Positions 56,440 through 64,000 of a stretch of DNA of 64,000 nucleotides are shown piece by piece. The first letter of the stretch is position 1. Every line of letters begins with the position of its first letter. Both the position numbers and the translations under genes were made by a program. The DNA is taken from the NCBI GenBank assembly GCA_037576215.1, contig JBANDB010000008.1, positions 3,286,001 through 3,350,000 of the forward strand. The letters are read 5' to 3'. The DNA comes from Armillaria gallica (lineage: Eukaryota; Basidiomycota; Agaricomycetes; Agaricales; Physalacriaceae). The notes below the pieces were generated by a model. It had not been told where the DNA came from, made no database searches, and saw only the letters and a list, made by a program, of their open reading frames with translations.

Positions 56440-57249
56440 ATGGACAACAGAAACGATATACCACACCGGAGACTCCAGCCATCCATCCTACTCGCTCGTG
56501 CTGAAATTCCCCATGTCATCTGGGGTCAAGACGCAGTACATTACAGCCTCGGCGGAGCATTCATCTTCTACGGCATGCTGGACCTCCAAATCCTCATTCC
56601 GCCCTCAAGGATCCAAGAAGCCGTGACCCTCCTGAAACCATCATATTCTCCCATGAGCTGCCTCGAGATTGACATAGAGAAGAGAGTGTATAATGCCTCC
56701 CACATGGACGATTATACCGACTATACCCTGGCTCTTCGGGATCGTCCAAACGACTTTGTGCGGCTCAAATCCTCAGTGCAACGGAATACCAGGTCTGATC
56801 CATCTCGCGTTCTTCTCATATCCAACACGATCTTCAACTACCCTCTGGATGAGACCGTCCCAATATCCCTCCTGCTCTGTCCAATCCTCCTGTTCCCATC
56901 AGTGCCAGTGTTGGTCCGTCTCATGCCTGTTCACCTCCAGAAATGGGTGGATGTGGGATATTCTCCTCAGAGCTGGTCCTTCATCAGCACATGCAAGCAT
57001 CTATTAGCAAGTGCCAACAGATTCTCTTTTTCGAAAGAAGTGGAAGAGGAGTATAACAACGCTGACGAGTTGCCGACGAGGCTTCAGGAGATGGTGGTCT
57101 GTCTTGACGAGCGCGAGAAGCGTTGGGTATACGATCGCTTTCTCCTGGGTCCGGATGGGTCTAGTGACGAGTCAAGCTCGGACGAGTCTACGGATTCTGA
57201 TGATGGATCTTGGCTGCTCCCCGAAGATAGAAAAGCGGCTAGGGTGTGA
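56440..57249 (+). CDS. Novel intronless family, copy 3 (degenerate nucleotidyltransferase-like)
   Basis: The best preserved copy: one uninterrupted exon of 269 codons starting MDNRNDIPHRRLQPSILLAR. Core blocks: AEIPHVIWGQDAVHYSLGGA, FIFYGMLDLQILIPPSRIQE, YTDYTLALRDRPNDFVRLKS, SRVLLISNTIFNYPLDETVP, VRLMPVHLQKWVDVGY and ADELPTRLQEMVVCLDEREK with RWVYDRFLL. The tail is DGSSDESSSDESTDSDD then LLPEDRKAARV. It is much closer to copy 2 than to copy 1. It sits between BOL3 and hexokinase with no shared function apparent. See copy 1 for the fold argument; the function is unknown. Confidence 0.85.
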   Translation: MDNRNDIPHRRLQPSILLARAEIPHVIWGQDAVHYSLGGAFIFYGMLDLQILIPPSRIQEAVTLLKPSYSPMSCLEIDIEKRVYNASHMDDYTDYTLALRDRPNDFVRLKSSVQRNTRSDPSRVLLISNTIFNYPLDETVPISLLLCPILLFPSVPVLVRLMPVHLQKWVDVGYSPQSWSFISTCKHLLASANRFSFSKEVEEEYNNADELPTRLQEMVVCLDEREKRWVYDRFLLGPDGSSDESSSDESTDSDDGSWLLPEDRKAARV

Positions 57250-57836
57250 TTGGGCCAGGTGTTCTTCACGTATGAATGACTCTCTAATATTTAACTCATC
57301 GCATGTAATGTCTACATAGGGAGAAGAGTTGTGGCTGAATCCGTTACTGTATCACCAGGGAAAACTATTTGCATGGAGCGTCCTTAATTAAATGGAAACG
57401 ATCAAGTATATCGCAGGCTGAGGAAGTTGACAACATTCAAGACAACAAAACCGAATGTATGTGTATGAATAACAGTATGTAGACCATGAAGAAGGATTTC
57501 TCACCTCAGTCTACACTTGGCATGGTGCGAGAGCAGAAAAAGCGACCAAGTACTCGTGAGATGATTGCGCGAGTAAATGAACTTAGATACTAATGATATA
57601 ACGAACTGGCGTTGACTGAACTCTCGGCACAAAACAGAGAAAAGATCATTGGTATCAAATCGTGGTTCTGCAGCCCAATCACTGAATCAGGTTTTCAAGC
57701 GCTCTCAATGAGTGTGTTCCGAATGATCCATCTAGCAGCATGTTCAAAAGTTTATAATACACTTATACACTTAAATGTACTCTAACACAGATTCCTATGT
57801 GTACAATATTTCGACAATATACGCCGCCAGTTAAAT
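57250..57836. other. Intergenic region between family copy 3 and hexokinase
   Basis: About 590 bases between two convergent genes; AT-rich in places (57,580-57,600, 57,740-57,790). No coding sequence or repeat was recognised. Confidence 0.35.
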
Positions 57837-59777
57837 TTATTGCTGTTTGGTGGCCTGCAGAGCGCACAGAGCGGCTAACACGAAAACATGAGATTTGAAC
57901 GTTTACACGAGAAGAAAAGGCACGCACCACCGACACCGCTGCCGTCTTTAGCCATGCCAATTTCCACCCGTTTTTCCACATCAGCCCCTACAATGCATCG
58001 GATAGACTCGCGCATGATCTTCTCGAAATGAGGATAGAATTCAACCAAACTACAAATATCTGCTCAGAAAACTGGCGGCACGGTAGAGGGATGGCTAACG
58101 CACCTTCCATCCACACCAACTTTGAAGTGTTCGTCCGAGTTGTCGTGTACTCCGTTTGTCTGGGCATCAGCAAAGCTTGCCCGATCGGTCTGTAAAAGGA
58201 CAGCAGCGACGGCGACGCCACTAAGGAGAGCCGCGCGCCGAGCAACGAGTGTGCAAACCCACTTCACAATCTAACACAGCGCTTTGAGTATCATATCAAA
58301 GATAAATCAGACATCGTACCGCTGCATCGCGAAGGCAAACATCCGACTCTTCGTATCCTAAACGACTGATGACAACAGACCGTATCGCCTGAAGCTTGGC
58401 CTTTGTCTTCTCGTCTAACTTGGAATCCTGGAAGTCGGAGAATTTGGGTGTCGGGTTCACCGATGTGTGCGTTGAGCTTTCGAAGGCAGTCTCCACGTCA
58501 CTCATCACGCTCGTGTCAATGCCCCATTGTTTGTTCAGAGACGCCGTTGACTTGCCGCCAAACAAGATGGGTTTTGGTGCAGCATCGATCAATGAAAGTA
58601 AGACGTGACGCGTAACTTCTCCAAGATACATGCCAGAAATAAACTTTTCAAAAGCTTGAAAGGTTGGATTGATAGATTGTCGATCCAGCGTGTTGTCGTA
58701 GGGGGTGGAAGGAAGGTGACTTCGCGTATTGTTGAAAGCGCCCCATTCAGTGTTCACGACCATTACGCCGCCGTTGGCGACCGCAGGGGAGTTTCCTAAC
58801 TTGGTGATGCTGGTGACCTTTTCAACATACGCGCCATTGGTTCCTGTTCCGAAGATACTTCCTAGCATGCACCCGCCTGAAGTGTATGAACGTGAGAGAA
58901 GGGCACCAACGGTCTGCAGACCAATGTCAATCAGATGTAGGAGGCTATATATTGAAAACTCACGTCATTTACCAGCGCGACACATTTGACGTGCATATGC
59001 TTTCGGTCGAATGCGTCTTGCAACAGCTGTACGACATCATTTCCTATAGCATGCTTGGCAGCGAAGCCTTTGGTCCATGTGAGGATTTTCCCAGAGTTCA
59101 GCGCAGTTTGCTCAACGGGGAAGGAGAAGGTCAATCCGAGTGGAAGGACGTCTGGAGAATCTCCGGGTGATGGGACGGAGTCGTTAGAATGGGTGGTCAG
59201 AAAGGCATCGACGGAATCAGCAAGGTAGTCTGGTGATGGATGAGAGATGACTCGATTGGGTAGATGGATAACGGACCAAATAAGACCGAAGCTTCCCAGT
59301 TTTGAGGGTGTCTGAGACTTTGTATTTCTGCTGCCTGAGTGAAAATGTCTTGTCGCCGTTCAAGACGACTTCACAGACGCGCCTGTTGAAGTCTTCAGCA
59401 ATCGTGATACATCGCCAGTAAAGAGAATTACAGACAAATTGGTTCCTCCTAAATCAAGAGCAAGAAAAGTCCTGCCAGGGTTTGTTTTCAGGTAGAGTGA
59501 GGGGCGATCGAGGACGACGCTTACCCTGTTTCTGTTCCGTCTGGGACGCCGGTGACGAACGTGGGACTGAAATACCAGTCAGAAATAGAAAGTAAGAGGC
59601 TGACACGACGCACATCATCGCCATCGGTTGCCCATAACTTGAGAGACCTAGTCTGAATTCTTCGAGGAAAGCCTGGGCGAGTCTAATTAGAGTACTAGGC
59701 TCGAGCTGAAACTGATAGTTAATATCGTCCAAGACGGCCTGGGGATCGCGAAAGAAATAGGAAGAGGTCGAGGCCAT
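57837..59777 (-). CDS. Hexokinase/glucokinase
   Basis: Phosphorylates hexoses with ATP at the entry to glycolysis. The start at 59775-59777 gives MASTSSYFFRDPQAVLDDIN with YQFQLEPSTLIRLAQAFLEE and LGLSSYGQPMAMM. After an intron come PTFVTGVPDGTETG and then TFLALDLGGTNLRVCEVVLN (phosphate-1 motif). Next: LPLGLTFSFPVEQTALNSGK, LTWTKGFAAKHAIGND, CVALVNDTVGALLSRSYTSG, SIFGTGTNGAYVEKV and NTEWGAFNN. The C-lobe: QAFEKFISGMYLGEVTRHVL, YEESDVCLRDAA, LVARRAALLSGVAVAAVLLQ and SLVEFYPHFEKIMRESIRCI. The end is ALCALQATKQQ at 57837-57839. The catalytic Asp in LVNDTVG is present. I cannot decide between hexokinase and glucokinase subclasses. Confidence 0.93.
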
Positions 59778-60117
59778 CGTCAGAGAGAGATGGTGGTAAG
59801 TGGGCAAGCGGGGTCGTATTCATTACATGTCAAGTATTTGATGAATATATGAAGGGCACCCGGCCGCCGGATCAGCATATGCATCATCTTCCGACTTTGT
59901 CTCACTACCACCAGTACTCTACAAACGACCATTTCGCCAACAATGACTGGCGACTACTACAGCTTTGCTTGTCGTTTGACGTAGCAGCCACGAGTTTCAG
60001 GGATCTGGCGCGTCTCGCGTCGCGTCGATGGGACTCCACAAATTACGAGACTTGTGTACGGTCAGCTGCTTTCGAAGTATGAAGGTCAAGGTTCCAGGGA
60101 CGTAAAGCGGTTGTACT
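59778..60117. promoter_or_regulatory. Divergent promoter region between hexokinase and esterase A
   Basis: About 340 bases between the two start codons, repeated with indels in unit B (61498-61825): shared pieces include ttgtctcactaccac, cgccggatca and caaacgacc. The repetition implies the second esterase was copied with its own promoter. Confidence 0.5.
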
Positions 60118-61319
60118 ATGCTATCCGTATTCACCGTCGTTTTTCTCGGCCTTTGCGCCCATGGCCTGGGGGTGTTGCACTATCGCTCCTACTTTTACGT
60201 CGGTCAATCCTACGATACCCAGAACGGGTCGACAGTCGCACACGGCGCTATGTATGTCGAGCATCTTGTCCCAGCAAAGGTCACCCAGCAATTCCCGCTT
60301 GTCTTCATTCATGGTTTTAGCATGACGGGAACCAATCTGCTTGAAACCATTGATGGTGAACCTGGTTGGGCAGATTACTTTCTTGGAGAAGGCTACGAGG
60401 TCGGTGTGCATCCTTGTTGCAGTCAATACCGCTGATTCTGCCGTAGCTGTATCTCGTAGATGCGCCTGCTAGAGGACGCTCAGCCTGGCAACAAGGCATA
60501 GATGGTCCTCAGTCGGTCGTTGACACCACCTACGTTGAGAGCCATTTTACAGCTACCGAACGGTACAATATCTGGCCACAAGCGGTGCTTCACACACAAT
60601 GGCTTGGCTCCGGCAGCGTCGGAGACCCTATCTTCGACAATTTTTATGCCGCCACAGTCCCAAGTCTCGCATCGGCACTTGAATCCTCTGAAAAGATCGA
60701 GGTTGCGGGTTCTGCACTTTTGGATCAGATTGGAGTGGGTCTTCATGTATCGGAATCTTCCAAACCGTCACTGACAATTTCCTAGCCTGCAATAATCATG
60801 GTACACTCCCAATCTGGCCCTTACGGTTGGATTCTGGCCGACGCTCGTCCATCTCTCGTCAAAGCTGTTATTGCATTGGAACCTATAGGTCCTCCCTTCA
60901 TGAACGCCGTGTTCCCACCTTTAACTGCTGCCCGTCCCTACGGTATCACCGACACACCCCTACAGTATTCGCCGCCAATTAATTCTCCGGACGAATTAGT
61001 GCGGGACTTGGTTTATCATGATACATCTGTAAACGTTTTCTGTTATCGCCAGGCCTCTCCAGCGAGGCAATTGGTGAATCTTATTGGTATACCCATCGTC
61101 TTGGTCACCTCTGAGTCCGGCTATCACACTTTGTATGACAACTGCACCGCTGATTATCTCGTGCAAGCGGGCGTCACTGTTGACCATATCAGTCTTGCCG
61201 ACGTCGGCATACACGGTAACGGACATATGATGTTCATGGAGAGGAACAGGCAGCAAATTGCGCGGGACGTCGTGCAAAAGTGGTTGCTGAGGACCTTTGG
61301 AGTTCAGGCTAGTGCTTAA
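60118..61319 (+). CDS. Secreted alpha/beta-hydrolase esterase, tandem copy A
   Basis: A predicted extracellular esterase. The start at 60118 gives a signal peptide MLSVFTVVFLGLCAHGLG. Then LHYRSYFYVGQSYDTQNGST and FPLVFIHGFSMTGTNLLETI (oxyanion HG), then WADYFLGEGYE. An intron at about 60400-60445 leads to YLVDAPARGRSAWQQ and FTATERYNIWPQAVLHTQWL. After an intron near 60735-60784: PAIIMVHSQSGPYGWILADA, whose HSQSG serine is the probable nucleophile. A later acid lies near VTSESGYH, and the catalytic His is in GIHGNGHMMFMERN. The stop is at 61317-61319 after QASA. HSQSG and GNGHMM recall bacterial esterases of the Alcaligenes esterase-713 type; substrate unknown. Confidence 0.88.
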
Positions 61320-61364
61320 ACATATGGTGAAGTTCTGAAATTGATGCACCACACCCATGTAACA

Positions 61365-61417
61365 ATTTACTATAATCTACATAAGATTGAGGTTGCCGAA
61401 CTTGTTCTTGTATCCTG
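61365..61417 (-). pseudogene. Duplicated 3' fragment of ATP7
   Basis: The minus strand encodes GYKNKFGNLNLM followed by a stop, matching the real ATP7 end GY..EKFGDLNLM at 63085-63125. Surrounding flank (acacccatg..acaatttact) also matches the ATP7 3' flank. It is the left-hand scar of the tandem duplication. Confidence 0.85.
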
Positions 61418-61497
61418 GGCTCGAGCTGAAACTGGTAGTTTATATCGTCCAAGACGGCCTGGGGGTTGCGAAAGAAATGGCAAGAGGTTGAGGTCAT
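61418..61497 (-). pseudogene. Duplicated 5' fragment of hexokinase exon 1
   Basis: The minus strand encodes MTSTSCHFFRNPQAVLDDIN and then YQFQLEPR, against MASTSSYFFRDPQAVLDDIN and YQFQLEPS in the real gene. The ATG is kept at 61495-61497, but the sequence then runs into the ATP7 fragment, so no enzyme can be made. Confidence 0.9.
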
Positions 61498-61825
61498 CGT
61501 TAAATACGGCAGGAGATGGTGGGGTCGTATTTACTACATGTCAAGTAATTGATGAAATGAATATGAAGGGTACCCGGGCGCCGGATCATCTTCCGTCTTT
61601 GTCTCACTACCACGGTCTACCATTCCAGACTGCAAACGACCATCTCGTCAACAATGACCGGCGACTGCAGAGGTGCTACGGCTTTCTTCGCCGTTAGAGA
61701 GTCTCAGGGATCTGGCGTCTCGCGTCGAGGAACCGCATGGGACTCCATAAATTACGAGAATTGTACAGTCAGCTGCTTTCTAAGTGTGAAGGACAACTTG
61801 AAGCTTCCCAGGGTGAAGCGGTCGT

Positions 61826-63021
61826 ATGCTATCCATATTCACCGTCGTTTTTCTCGGCCTTTGCGCCCATGGCTTGGGGACTCTCCACTATCGCTCCTAC
61901 TTCTACGTCGGTCAATTCTACGATACCCAGAATGGGTCGACAATCGCCCGCGGAGCTATGTATGTCGAGCGCCTTGTCCCAGCAAAGGTCACCCAGCCCT
62001 TCCCACTTGTTTTCATTCATGGTCTTGGCATGACGGGAACCAATTTGCTTGAAACCATCGATGGTGAACCCAGTTGGGCGGATTACTTTCTTGGAGAGGG
62101 TTACGAGGTGAGTAGGTTATCCTGTTGGAGTCAAGACTGCTTATCCTGCTGTAGTTGTATCTTGTAGATGCGCCTAATAGAGCACGTTCAGCTTGGCACC
62201 AAGGCATAGACGGTCCCCAGTTAACACTTGACGCCGTCGAAGTCGAGAGCCGTTTCACAGCAACTGAACGCTACAATATCTGGCCACAGGCGGCGCTTCA
62301 CACGCAATGGCCTGGCACAGGCAGCGTCGGAGACCCCATCTTCGACAATTTTTACGCTGCTACAGTTCCGAGTCTCGTATCAGATGTCGAATCCTCTCAA
62401 AAAATCAAAGTCGCGGGGTCTGTGCTTTTGGATCAGATTGGAGTAGGCTTTTCATGGATCACATCGTTTGGATCAAAGCTGACAATGTACTAGCCTGCAA
62501 TCATAATGGTGCACTCCCAATCTGGCCCTTATGGTTGGATACTGGGCGACGCTCGTCCATCTCTCGTCAAAGCCGTTGTTGCGTTGGAACCAACAGGTCC
62601 TCCCTTCATGAGCGCCGTGTTCCTACCTTTAACCCCTGCCCGTCCCTACGGTGTCGCCGAAACGCCGTTACAGTATTCGCCGCCAATCAAATCTCCGGAC
62701 GAACTAGTACGAGAATTGGTTTATCACGATACAACTGCAAACGTTTTCTGTTATCGCCAGGCCTCTCCAGCGAGGCAATTGGTGAATCTTATTGACATAC
62801 CCATGCTAATGGTCACGTCTGAGTCCGGTTATCATGCAACGTATGACAACTGCACGGCTGATTACCTCGTGCAAGCGGGCGTCGCTGTTGACCATATCAA
62901 TCTCCCCGGCATCGGTATACACGGTAACGGTCATATGATGTTCATGGAGAGGAATAGGCTGCAAATTGCACGGGACGTCGTGCAAAAGTGGTTGCTGAAG
63001 ACGTTTGAAGACGATGTTTAG
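61826..63021 (+). CDS. Secreted alpha/beta-hydrolase esterase, tandem copy B
   Basis: Paralogue of copy A with the same exon layout. Signal peptide MLSIFTVVFLGLCAHGLG, then LHYRSYFYVGQFYDTQNGST and FPLVFIHGLGMTGTNLLETI. An intron near 62108-62154 leads to YLVDAPNRARSAWHQGIDGP and FTATERYNIWPQAALHTQWP. The next intron precedes PAIIMVHSQSGPYGWILGDA with the nucleophile Ser, and the end carries GIHGNGHMMFMERNRLQIA, with the stop at 63019-63021 after FEDDV. Differences from copy A are scattered substitutions and a different C-terminus (TFEDDV versus TFGVQASA). Both copies keep the triad residues, so both could be active. Confidence 0.88.
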
Positions 63022-63084
63022 TTCAGAGAAATTCTCAAATTGATATGTGCTGTATCACACCCATGCGACAATTTATTGTACTGT

Positions 63085-63875
63085 TTACATGAGATTGAGG
63101 TCACCGAACTTCTCCTTATATCCTGCAGATATGTTCAGTATTTATGAAAAGCAATAGGGTATAGAGGAATCGTACCTGGCACCGTCCACTTGCCCTTCTT
63201 GACCATAGTCTCGACAACTTCTAGCAAACGGGGGTGGGCCTCTCCAACATCGCTGACCTATTTAACATGTAGGCATTTCTGAGAACGTACGACTGGGAGC
63301 AGCACTTACAGTCAACTGGTCAAATGGACGTGCCTCCTCAATGTTAGCAAGGGTAGCCTGTAGCTCCTTCAGCTCAACGTCGATCTTGGCTTCGGTCTCC
63401 TGGGCCTTCGCAACCTAGAAAAAACCACAGTCAATCCTCATCTAAAAGCCCCCGCAAAAAAGTGTCACCCACAGCCTTGGCCTCGAACGACTCAATAGCG
63501 TTGACATGCGCGCCAACATCGTACGTCACAGGTTTGAACGCCTTCAGGACCTTCTCAGCCTCATCGACGACAGCCTGGTTCTTCAACACGGAGCGGTAGT
63601 ACGCAAGGTCGACCGTGGTGGGCTGGGAGGCGTATTGGGCGTTGATGCGTTGTGCTTCGCTGTGTCTTTTCCGGAAAGCTTGGAGGGAAGCGATGGTCTC
63701 TGTCGTGTTGTGAATTCAATTTGAGAGTGTGAAGAGAGGCGGAGCGACGAACCCTTTCCGAGGCCCAAGGATGAGTAGACACGGGCAAAGTCCTGGGGAG
63801 TACGGTCAACGTCGTATGGGCCGTTATGGTTTTTTCACGACCTACCACGGCTGCGGTGGCTGCTTTCGAGGCCAT
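63085..63875 (-). CDS. ATP7: Mitochondrial ATP synthase subunit d
   Basis: Peripheral-stalk subunit of F1Fo ATP synthase. The start at 63873-63875 gives MASKAATAAV, an intron, then LDWARVYSSLGLGKE in the minus-strand reading near 63,770, SLQAFRKRHSEAQRINAQYA and SQPTTVDLAYYRSVLKNQAV. Next: VLKAFKPVTYDVGAHVNAIE with SFEAKAVAKAQETEAKIDVE, and LKELQATLANIEEARPFDQL. Then SDVGEAHPRLLEVVETMVKK and GKWTVPGY, with the last exon EKFGDLNLM, stop at 63085-63087. This is the fungal Atp7 pattern with intact frame. Its 3' end was copied in the tandem duplication upstream. Confidence 0.92.
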
Positions 63876-64000
63876 GGCCTAGATAATTGGAGATATTAGG
63901 AAAACCAGGATAGCAAAGTGACCGTACTCACTTTTAAAGAATTGAGTAGAGGGAGTTCTATAAGACGATAGCAGCTCCTCCTTTGCCCGAAAGTTGCCGA
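63876..64000. promoter_or_regulatory. Upstream region of ATP7, to the window edge
   Basis: Short 5' flank of ATP7. No further gene can be supported before the edge. Confidence 0.3.

Larger units (their letters stand above)
59698..63125. repeat. Tandem duplication, two units of about 1.7 kb
   Basis: Unit A is about 59698-61417 and unit B about 61418-63125. Each holds, in order, the 5' end of hexokinase on the minus strand, a shared upstream region, a complete esterase gene on the plus strand, and the 3' end of ATP7 on the minus strand. At the internal junction (61411-61420, tatcctg then ggctcg) ATP7-like sequence passes straight into hexokinase-like sequence. The two esterases are intact but clearly diverged, so the event is not brand new. 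Confidence 0.9.

Noticed and set aside
60121..60426. Minus-strand open frames opposite the esterases
   Set aside because: They mirror conserved plus-strand coding sequence in both tandem copies and lack any recognisable domain.
1..64000. A biosynthetic gene cluster or defence-type operon
   Set aside because: The neighbours belong to unrelated housekeeping pathways, each with its own introns and orientation; nothing suggests a coordinated cluster.
1..64000. tRNA, rRNA or other structured RNA genes
   Set aside because: No cloverleaf with A/B box pattern or rRNA core was recognised by eye; a covariance-model scan would be the decisive test.

Overview
This window is nuclear DNA of a filamentous basidiomycete, most likely an Agaricomycete. 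The support is gene density (about 25 to 30 genes in 64 kb on both strands), many short introns of roughly 45 to 75 bases with GT..AG ends, protein families close to other mushroom-forming fungi, and a FunK1-type kinase copy, a family typical of these fungi. I recognised no tRNA or rRNA gene and no operons.

Layout, left to right. 1-5.7 kb: an EH-domain endocytic scaffold (EDE1-like, cut by the window edge), a type I glutamine synthetase-like enzyme and ribosomal protein uL3. 6-14.5 kb: a mitochondrial PPR protein, an AMMECR1-domain protein, a Rab GTPase with a large insertion, ribosomal protein eS7, the Hsp90 co-chaperone CNS1/TTC4 and an unrecognised protein. 15-24.8 kb: copy 1 of a novel intronless family, the mRNA-export subunit THO2 and GTP cyclohydrolase I. 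25-33.2 kb: an ABC protein, the phosphate regulator PHO81 (SPX, ankyrin, GDPD) and peroxisomal PEX12. 33.3-35.8 kb: a transposon island with a nested hAT-type MITE, lying directly upstream of PEX12. 35.8-47.1 kb: a UPF0303/HbpS-like protein, mitochondrial SSB, ribosome-rescue GTPase HBS1, a CBM48 protein, a proline-rich protein, an EFM6-like methyltransferase and a small unknown protein. 47.3-51.4 kb: broken copy 2 of the novel family, a 3' fragment of a further copy, and a degenerate FunK1 kinase. 51.7-64 kb: proteasome subunit alpha6, a rearranged tail-to-tail spacer, COX15, BOL3, copy 3 of the novel family, hexokinase, two tandem secreted esterases and ATP synthase subunit d.

Most genes are unrelated housekeeping functions (translation, proteasome, mitochondrial respiration, phosphate sensing, peroxisome import). 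No biosynthetic cluster is visible. Structurally the most interesting points are (1) three full-length copies and one fragment of an intronless family that looks like a degenerate nucleotidyltransferase fold, (2) a recent tandem duplication of about 1.7 kb that copied the esterase together with the 5' end of hexokinase and the 3' end of ATP7, (3) a nested hAT MITE with a perfect 8-base target duplication, and (4) a Rab GTPase with a low-complexity insert of about 110 residues.

Caution: at least a dozen otherwise well-conserved genes are broken by single-base shifts, several of them in homopolymers (HBS1, COX15, CNS1, Rab, ABC, THO2, CBM48, PPR). This pattern is better explained by uncorrected long-read indels than by biology, so gene models here need checking against raw reads or RNA data. 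Exon boundaries were worked out by eye.
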